DNA from: Planctomycetota bacterium | Lineage (GTDB): Bacteria > Planctomycetota > UBA8742 > UBA2392 | Reading direction: 5' to 3' | Assembly (NCBI GenBank): GCA_020638675.1 | Contig: JACKID010000001.1 | Span: 1,922,001 to 1,986,000, forward strand | DNA: 64,000 bases | Part shown: piece by piece, positions 58,791 through 64,000 of the stretch | Position numbering within the stretch: position 1 is the stretch's first letter | Layout: each line of letters opens with the position of its first letter | Position numbers and translations under genes: made by a program | The notes under the pieces: model-generated | Told to the model about the DNA's origin: nothing | The model's database searches: none | Seen by the model: the letters and a program-made list of their open reading frames with translations, nothing else

Positions 58791-61118
58791 CTACGGGTTG
58801 CGCGCGAACCAGTCTTCCCAGGCTCGCTTGTTGGTGCCGAAGTCCTTGCCGTCCGACAGCTTGCCAAGTGCGCGCTGTGCCGCAGAGCGGGTGGCCTCGT
58901 CCGAGTTCGACAACAGCCGGATCAACGACGGGTTGACCTTGCGCTCGCCGATCGCGCCCAGCGTGTCGATGACTGTCAGGACGATCAGTTCGTCATCCGG
59001 GTCCGACAACATTTCCTGCACCGGGGTGGCTGCGTCCTTGGCCTTCAACTTGCCGATTTCGCGCAGCGAGGTACTGCGCACGCTGGCGGATTCGTCGTCG
59101 AGATACTCCAGCAGCACCGGCACCGCGCCGAGGCCCTTGTCGCGCGCCATCAGGCGCAGGTACTTGCTGCGGTGCCCGGCCTTGTCCATGTCGAGCACTT
59201 CGCCGTCGATTTCAACCGCGTTCTTCGGGCGCTCTGTTGCCGGCTGTTTGACCTTCGGCGCGTCCTCCGGCAGCTCGCGAGACTTACGCTCGGGCGCGGC
59301 CGCGATGTCTTCCGCGGCCTGGTGCATGGGGCTGTAGCGGTAGTAGACCTCAAGGCAGAGCACCGACAGCGCCGTGCTGTAGAGGTCGCCCATGATCGGA
59401 CCGATCCAGGTGTCGTCCGCGGGCCACGAACCCTCGCGCGAGCCGTGCAAGATCTGGTGCGGGAGCAGTTCCTTCTTGAGCGCACTGTTCCACTTCTCCC
59501 AGCCTGGGCCCTCACCGTCGTTAAGAAGAAACATGCCCAAGGTGCCGTAATAGAGCCCATAGAAGGTGTTGAAGTTGGGATCCTCGGCGCCGTTGCTGGG
59601 CTCGAAGAACGCATCGTAGTTCGGCGGGCTCTTCAGCAGCAGGCGTTCCGCGAACACGTTGCGCGTTTCGAATTTCTGGCGGTCGAGGATTACGCGTGCG
59701 GTCAGGCCGACGCCGACCATGCCGATGCCCTTGCGCGTCGAAGGAAGCGTGCCGTAGTTGCGGTCGGCGTAGTAGGTCTCGCCGTTCTCGAGACTGTAGC
59801 GGTCGTAGAGATTCGCCAACGCCTCCCACGTGCGTGCATTGACGCGAATGCCAACGGCCTTGGCACTCTTGAGCGCCAGCGTCGCCCAGCCGCTGATCGA
59901 CAGATCGTTGCGCTCAAACGGACGGCTCTCGGCGCTGCTGGTGATGTAAGCGGTGTAGTCCCAACCGCCGCCGGCGCCCTGGCTGCGCTCAAGGAAGCGT
60001 ACGGCTGCCTCGGCCGCGTCGCCGATCTCCTCGTCACCGCACAGCCCGTACGCCTCGCACAACACGAGCGTCGCCACGGTATGCGTGTACATCTGCGAGA
60101 TGCCCTTGTACGCGACGCAGCCGTCACTGGTCTGCTGGCGCATGAGCCACTTCACTGCACGCTGCACGTTGCGGCAGTACTTGCCTTCCTCCGGCGAGTT
60201 GCCGGCCGCCAGGAATGGCAGCGTGCATAGCGCCGTAATCGGGCCGCGGTAGCCGTTGTCGCTCGTAGCCCAGCTGGGTCGCACCTGGAACCCATCATTC
60301 GGATCCCAGCTGCCGTTCGTCTGCTGCATCTTGGCCAGGTACTCGAGCCCGAGGTTGACCGCGTTCTCCGTGTCCGCGCCGCCGCCGTGTTCCTTGATGG
60401 CCGCGGCCTTGCTGTCGCCCTTGCGGTTCCGGAAGAGCCCGGAGCCCGCAGGCGTGTCTTTGCTCGGTGTCGGTTGCCCGCCGCCGAGGCCCTGGCCGGA
60501 GTCCGGGCGCATCAGCGCGTTTCGCGCCGGCGGGTTGGGCGCGGGTGGTGCAACCTGCGGCATCGGCGTATAAGGCCGCTCTTCGGGCGGGGCTTCGTAT
60601 TCCGGGTCGCCCGCGAGAATATCCGGATCTTCGAGAATCTGGTCCGGCATGACGAGGTCATCGTCCTTCGGCACCAGGTTCAGCATTTCGATTTCGTCAG
60701 GCTCGGGCGCCGTCGCGGGTGCCGCGGCCACTTCATTGGCCACCGTGGCGCGCTGCACGAAATCCACGGCCTTGCGGATGTCGCTGTTGAACAGCAGCGC
60801 GATGCACAGCGCCAGAATGTGAATGCACGCGGCGATCCCGAGGCTGTTCCAGGTCCACTTGCCGACCTGCGTGATCACGGAAATGGCGCGCTCGCCCCGG
60901 GGCTTGCGGATGTTCTTGCCTCGCAGCAGCGCAGGCTGGGCGAACTTGGGCAGGCGCACGTTGGACGGGCGCTCAAAACCCTTGATCTCGCGGATCTTCC
61001 CCTCGTGAAGCTCATGCAGTGCCGGCGAATAGCAGACCTGGCAAGGCCTGCCTTCATAGGCCAGCTTGCTGGCGCAACGTGGGCACTTCGGTGGAGCGGC
61101 AATGGCGACTGCCTGCAT
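58791..61118 (-). CDS. Zinc-ribbon, membrane, prenyltransferase/squalene-repeat and HEAT mosaic protein
   Basis: 775 residues. Zinc ribbon CPRC-x10-CQVC (Cys12, 15, 26, 29); basic linker; membrane helix about 88-112; acidic, Pro-rich linker to about 250; then an alpha-alpha barrel of prenyltransferase/squalene-cyclase repeats (GLEYLAKMQQTNGSWDP, AVKWLMRQQTSDGCVAY, AVRFLERSQGAGGGWDY), with QxxxGxW-like repeats but no DXDD cyclase motif seen; then HEAT repeats (about 660-770). Such proteins are frequent in Planctomycetota; function unknown, perhaps glycan or protein binding outside the membrane. Confidence 0.85.
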   Translation of the reverse strand: MQAVAIAAPPKCPRCASKLAYEGRPCQVCYSPALHELHEGKIREIKGFERPSNVRLPKFAQPALLRGKNIRKPRGERAISVITQVGKWTWNSLGIAACIHILALCIALLFNSDIRKAVDFVQRATVANEVAAAPATAPEPDEIEMLNLVPKDDDLVMPDQILEDPDILAGDPEYEAPPEERPYTPMPQVAPPAPNPPARNALMRPDSGQGLGGGQPTPSKDTPAGSGLFRNRKGDSKAAAIKEHGGGADTENAVNLGLEYLAKMQQTNGSWDPNDGFQVRPSWATSDNGYRGPITALCTLPFLAAGNSPEEGKYCRNVQRAVKWLMRQQTSDGCVAYKGISQMYTHTVATLVLCEAYGLCGDEEIGDAAEAAVRFLERSQGAGGGWDYTAYITSSAESRPFERNDLSISGWATLALKSAKAVGIRVNARTWEALANLYDRYSLENGETYYADRNYGTLPSTRKGIGMVGVGLTARVILDRQKFETRNVFAERLLLKSPPNYDAFFEPSNGAEDPNFNTFYGLYYGTLGMFLLNDGEGPGWEKWNSALKKELLPHQILHGSREGSWPADDTWIGPIMGDLYSTALSVLCLEVYYRYSPMHQAAEDIAAAPERKSRELPEDAPKVKQPATERPKNAVEIDGEVLDMDKAGHRSKYLRLMARDKGLGAVPVLLEYLDDESASVRSTSLREIGKLKAKDAATPVQEMLSDPDDELIVLTVIDTLGAIGERKVNPSLIRLLSNSDEATRSAAQRALGKLSDGKDFGTNKRAWEDWFARNP

Positions 61119-61183
61119 GCGGCTGAACTCCGCGGGGTAAGGCCGGGGCTTCTACGCCCTGTCATTATCGCCCACAACGCCAC

Positions 61184-61501
61184 TTAGTAAAGCGCAAGTT
61201 CAAGGGTGAGAATGCCTTGCATTGCCATCCAGCCAATCAGGCCGGCCATGAGCAGATTGGCGAAAACCACCAGCGCGGCCTTGAGCTGGAAGCTGCGCTT
61301 TTTGGTTTTGTGGCGAAAAAGCTGCATTCCAAGCAGCATCCCGGGCGCCGCCAGCGGCAAGCCAAGCAGCAGCAGGGTCTTTTCCGGAGTACGCGATTTT
61401 GCGTTCGTGCGGGCCAGGCGCTTGTCGCAGCCCTGCGCCACAAAAGCCACGAGATTCGTGACCAGCAGGACTCCTGCGACGATGCCAAGCGGCAGGGTCA
61501 T
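61184..61501 (-). CDS. DUF1294 small membrane protein
   Basis: 105 residues, three membrane helices, with the DUF1294 pattern: GCDKRLARTNAKSRTPEKTLLLLGL and LFRHKTKKRSFQ. Family function is unknown. Overlaps the aminotransferase stop by four bases, so it is the last gene of ubiA-aminotransferase-DUF1294. Confidence 0.88.
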   Translation of the reverse strand: MTLPLGIVAGVLLVTNLVAFVAQGCDKRLARTNAKSRTPEKTLLLLGLPLAAPGMLLGMQLFRHKTKKRSFQLKAALVVFANLLMAGLIGWMAMQGILTLELALY

Positions 61502-62664
61502 CCGTTTTGGCCCAGTGCCCGCAGGCGCTTGCAGGCCTCCTCAAGGACGGGCAGCTCCTTGGCGTAGCAGAAGCGCAGCAGCTTGCTGCCACGCCCCGAG
61601 CCGGGCTCGAAGAACGCGCTTCCCGGGATGGCGGCGATCTTCGCGCGCTTCAGCAACTCCATGCTTGCGGTCTTGTCATCCGGCCAGCCGAGCGCCGAAT
61701 AGTCCGCCATTACATAGTAGCTGCCTTTGGGCCAGTACGGCTTGAACCCGCCGGCTTCAAGCGCTTCGCAAATCATCTGCCGCCCGGTTTCGTAGTCCTT
61801 GCGCATGTCCTCATAGTACTGCGCCGGTGCGTCCAGCCCTTTCAATACGCCGCGCTGCAACGGGTGGGGGGCGCAGATGTACAGCAGGTCACTGGCGACG
61901 GCGGCCTTTTCCATGATGTCCGCCGGAGCCGCGAGATATCCGATGCGCCAGCCCGTGATGCTGAAGGTCTTGCTGTACCCGCCGATCAGCATCGTGCGGT
62001 CGCGCAGCCCGTCAATCGTCGCCGCGCTGACGTGTTTGAGCCCGTCGTAGGTGATGTACTCGTAGATCTCGTCACTGAAGACCAGCAGGTCGTGCTTCTT
62101 CGCGAGTCCCGCCAGCCAGTTCAGGTCATCCGCGCCGAACACGACTCCGCCCGGGTTGCTGGGCGTGCAGATCACGACTCCGCGTGTATGCTTGCTGATC
62201 GCGGCCTCGAAACTTGACCGGTCAAGGGTCATGGTGGACAGGTCCATCCGCGCGTACTTCGGCGTGATGCCCGCCATGATCAGCGTGTTCAGGTGATACC
62301 CGTAAAACGGCTCGACGAGGATGACTTCGTCGCCCGGGTTCAGCGTCGCCAGCACCGAGCAGGCGAACGCGCCGCTGCTGCCCACGGTGACGCACAACTC
62401 GGTCTCCGGGTCGTAGCTGAGCCCGTTGAACTGCTTCAGCTTCTCGCTGATCTTGCGGCGCAGCTCAATCAGCCCGCGTGCGTGGGTGTAGATCGCCTTG
62501 CCGCTCTCGATGGCCTCAATCGCGCCCTGCTTGACCAGCGGGTGCGTCGGCAGGTCGCAGATGCCCTGGCCCAGGTTGATGCCGCCGACCTTGTCGCACT
62601 CGATCGTCAGGCGACGAATGTCGGACTGCACCAGCTTCTGCATGCGGTCTGCGATGCGGCTCAT
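61498..62664 (-). CDS. PLP-dependent class I aminotransferase
   Basis: 388 residues from ATG 62664, with GGAAG five bases upstream. Fold-type I enzyme: NLGQGICDLPTHP, VTVGSSGAFACSV, CTPSNPGGVV, VFSDEIYEYITYDG, the Schiff-base lysine in GGYSKTFSITGWRIGY and the carboxylate-binding Arg near LLRFCYAKE. Closest to aspartate/aromatic aminotransferases; the substrate cannot be read from the sequence. Start overlaps the ubiA stop (ATGA). Confidence 0.92.
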   Translation of the reverse strand: MSRIADRMQKLVQSDIRRLTIECDKVGGINLGQGICDLPTHPLVKQGAIEAIESGKAIYTHARGLIELRRKISEKLKQFNGLSYDPETELCVTVGSSGAFACSVLATLNPGDEVILVEPFYGYHLNTLIMAGITPKYARMDLSTMTLDRSSFEAAISKHTRGVVICTPSNPGGVVFGADDLNWLAGLAKKHDLLVFSDEIYEYITYDGLKHVSAATIDGLRDRTMLIGGYSKTFSITGWRIGYLAAPADIMEKAAVASDLLYICAPHPLQRGVLKGLDAPAQYYEDMRKDYETGRQMICEALEAGGFKPYWPKGSYYVMADYSALGWPDDKTASMELLKRAKIAAIPGSAFFEPGSGRGSKLLRFCYAKELPVLEEACKRLRALGQNG

Positions 62665-63686
62665 GAAAGCTTCCGGATCAGGTTGCCGTAGAATTCGTAA
62701 GGAACGTATGCGAGCACGAAGCCGACCTGGATGAAGATCATCAGGTAGTACATGTGCCGCCACGCCGGGTGGTTTTCGGTCTGCGTCAGCGATTCAGGAT
62801 CGCCAAGAATACGCACGGCAATGTGCGCACCCCACAGGGCGCAGATGCCCCCGAGAATACAGAGGTCGATCGCATGGCCGGTGAGCAGGTGGAAGCCGGT
62901 CAACTCGCCGATGCCGACGCCCGCGGGCAGCAGCAGAAACGGCAGCAAAAGAAAGGGCGCCACCAGCTTCGCCGCCTTGGCCGGCCCGTGCACAACCGGC
63001 AGCGTTTTCACCCCGTAGGCCGCATCGCCGCGTGCGTCGGCGAAGTCTTTCGTGGTTGTCGCGCCGATCAGGAACAGCCCCATCACCAGCCCGATGTACC
63101 ACGCTTCCCACGACAGCACGCTTTGCGCCAGCGACCAGCCGGCGACCTTGAGCAGCGTCCCGCGCGGCAACGCGACGGTCAGGTTGGCCCACCAGCCGCG
63201 CGCCTTCATGCGGACAGGTGGCACGCTGTACGCCGCGCTGAACAGCGCTGCGGCGATGAAGAGTGCCAGCGTGCTCCAATGGCCGGTCAGCGCGCTCACG
63301 GCCGCGGCGAGCACCAACGCCATCGCGCCGGAAGCACCTGCAAGAATCGCCGCGCCCAGGGGTGAAACCTCGCCGGTGCAGAGCGGCCTGCCGGGCTTGT
63401 TGATGCGGTCGATGTCGAGGTCAAAGATCTGGTTTACCGCGTTGCTGGCAATGTTGAGCAGCGCGGCCGCGATGGTGCCGAGCAGCAGCACCCGCAGGAA
63501 CACTATGTCGTCGACCTTCTTGCCATCCGCGAAGTAGGCCACGATGCCGCCGGACGCCATCCCCAGCGCGGGCGCGATCAACGTAAACGGGCGCGCCAGG
63601 CGCACATAGCCCATCACCGCCCGGCGCGTGCGGTAGCGCGAGACAATCTCGTCCGAAGGAAAGTACGTCGCCGACATGGCCGACAT
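62661..63686 (-). CDS. ubiA: UbiA-family prenyltransferase
   Basis: 341 residues from ATG 63686 (63677 is an alternative); a longer reading to 63896 would cross the terminator at 63733-63756. Integral membrane enzyme transferring a prenyl chain to an aromatic or glycerol acceptor. First Asp motif NAVNQIFDLDIDRINKPGRP, second KDFADARGDAAYGVKTLP; eight or so helices. The acceptor is not clear: quinone synthesis is likeliest. About 25 N-terminal residues precede the first helix. Confidence 0.88.
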   Translation of the reverse strand: MSAMSATYFPSDEIVSRYRTRRAVMGYVRLARPFTLIAPALGMASGGIVAYFADGKKVDDIVFLRVLLLGTIAAALLNIASNAVNQIFDLDIDRINKPGRPLCTGEVSPLGAAILAGASGAMALVLAAAVSALTGHWSTLALFIAAALFSAAYSVPPVRMKARGWWANLTVALPRGTLLKVAGWSLAQSVLSWEAWYIGLVMGLFLIGATTTKDFADARGDAAYGVKTLPVVHGPAKAAKLVAPFLLLPFLLLPAGVGIGELTGFHLLTGHAIDLCILGGICALWGAHIAVRILGDPESLTQTENHPAWRHMYYLMIFIQVGFVLAYVPYEFYGNLIRKLS

Positions 63687-63732
63687 GGTAGGGGAGGCAG
63701 CGGGGAATGTCAGCAACGGCGCCGGCCAATTG

Positions 63733-63756
63733 AAAAGCCCCGCCGGAGGGCGGGGC
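63733..63756 (-). terminator. Intrinsic terminator between the window-edge gene and ubiA
   Basis: Minus strand stem GCCCCGCC/GGCGGGGC with a four-base loop (63756-63737) followed by TTTT (63736-63733). It ends the gene at 63773. Confidence 0.85.
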
Positions 63757-63772
63757 CTTATGCGTGCTTGAT

Positions 63773-64000
63773 CTACTCTTCCAGAATCTTGGCCATCTTC
63801 ACTTCGCTGAGCTTCTTGCGCGCCTCGTCGTACTCGGGCTCGCCTTTCTTGTAGAGCCCCTTCAGTTCCTTGTAGAGCTTCTCGGCCTCGTCCCACTTCT
63901 CGGTCTGGAACGCCTCTCCGGCCTTGATCCAGAGCTTCTCGGCACGCTGCTTGTTGACCCAGTCCTTGAACTTCGGGTCGTCTTTCAACTCGTCCAGTGC
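63773..64000 (-). CDS. Helical TPR-like protein, partial (N-terminus outside window)
   Basis: The frame is open to base 64000, so only the last 75 residues are visible. They are charged and helical with a TPR-like pair (IKAGEAFQTEKWDEAEKLYKELKGLYKKGEPEYDEARKKL). A start inside the window at TTG 63988 is less likely than a longer gene. Followed by a strong terminator. Confidence 0.6.
   Translation of the reverse strand, partial: ALDELKDDPKFKDWVNKQRAEKLWIKAGEAFQTEKWDEAEKLYKELKGLYKKGEPEYDEARKKLSEVKMAKILEE

Overview
The window is a 64 kb piece of a GC-rich bacterial chromosome, densely coding, with no rRNA or tRNA gene visible. Gene content points to the PVC superphylum, most likely Planctomycetota: an OstA/LptE-type envelope export set, an Mla lipid-transport operon, OmpA and PEGA lipoproteins, secreted proteins that start with carboxypeptidase-regulatory-like repeats, and a zinc-ribbon/membrane/prenyltransferase-repeat/HEAT mosaic protein. 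There is no taxonomic marker gene that I can compare, so this placement is an inference.

Layout. 1-7400 (minus): nusA-infB-yajC-small exported protein-secDF (cut by the window edge), led by a consensus promoter and a terminator-like leader. 7500-9540: a lipoprotein divergent from purF, with a palindromic repeat between them. 9560-12600: an accessory insert with an RloC/PrrC-like AAA nuclease candidate, two long palindromes and a tiny membrane protein. 12640-18610: an FG-GAP lipoprotein and large secreted proteins. 18606-23460 (minus): small gene-glmS-lipoprotein-marR-DUF218. 23543-26100: CorC/HlyC protein, then a GxxExxY nuclease gene enclosed exactly by 30-bp inverted repeats, then recO. 26110-36820 (plus): lipoprotein-lptE-like-ftsH-folP-cdaA-cdaR-like-giant OstA-like protein-cmk, a long run with overlapping starts and stops. 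36888-44030: PEGA lipoprotein, M16 peptidase, exported protein, OmpA lipoprotein, S9 peptidase. 44027-45520 (minus): bshA preceded by a promoter-to-terminator unit of about 235 nt that looks like a structured RNA or leader riboregulator. 45811-49724: rimO, a nucleotidyltransferase-like gene wedged between repeats, and hisS with a C-terminal GIY-YIG-like domain. 49813-53484 (minus): pgpA-rsbU-rsbW-rsbV partner-switching operon. 53542-58787 (plus): mlaB-mlaE-mlaF-mlaD-mlaD-TPR lipoprotein. 58791-64000 (minus): mosaic cyclase-like protein, and ubiA-aminotransferase-DUF1294.

How the genes work together. Most of the window serves the cell envelope: protein export (SecDF/YajC), lipopolysaccharide-type transport (LptE-like, OstA-like), phospholipid trafficking (Mla), phospholipid synthesis (PgpA), amino-sugar supply (GlmS) and membrane proteolysis (FtsH). 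c-di-AMP synthesis (CdaA) sits inside the envelope run, and RsbU/V/W links an external signal to sigma-factor or other partner control.

The most unusual material is intergenic: (1) a mini mobile element in which a GxxExxY nuclease gene fills the space between inverted repeats, plus a gene-less copy elsewhere; (2) a strong-promoter, strong-terminator RNA upstream of bshA; (3) a terminator in the nusA leader; (4) several other palindromic repeat families sitting on start or stop codons of neighbouring genes. Several predicted sigma-70 promoters here share a 16-nt spacer.
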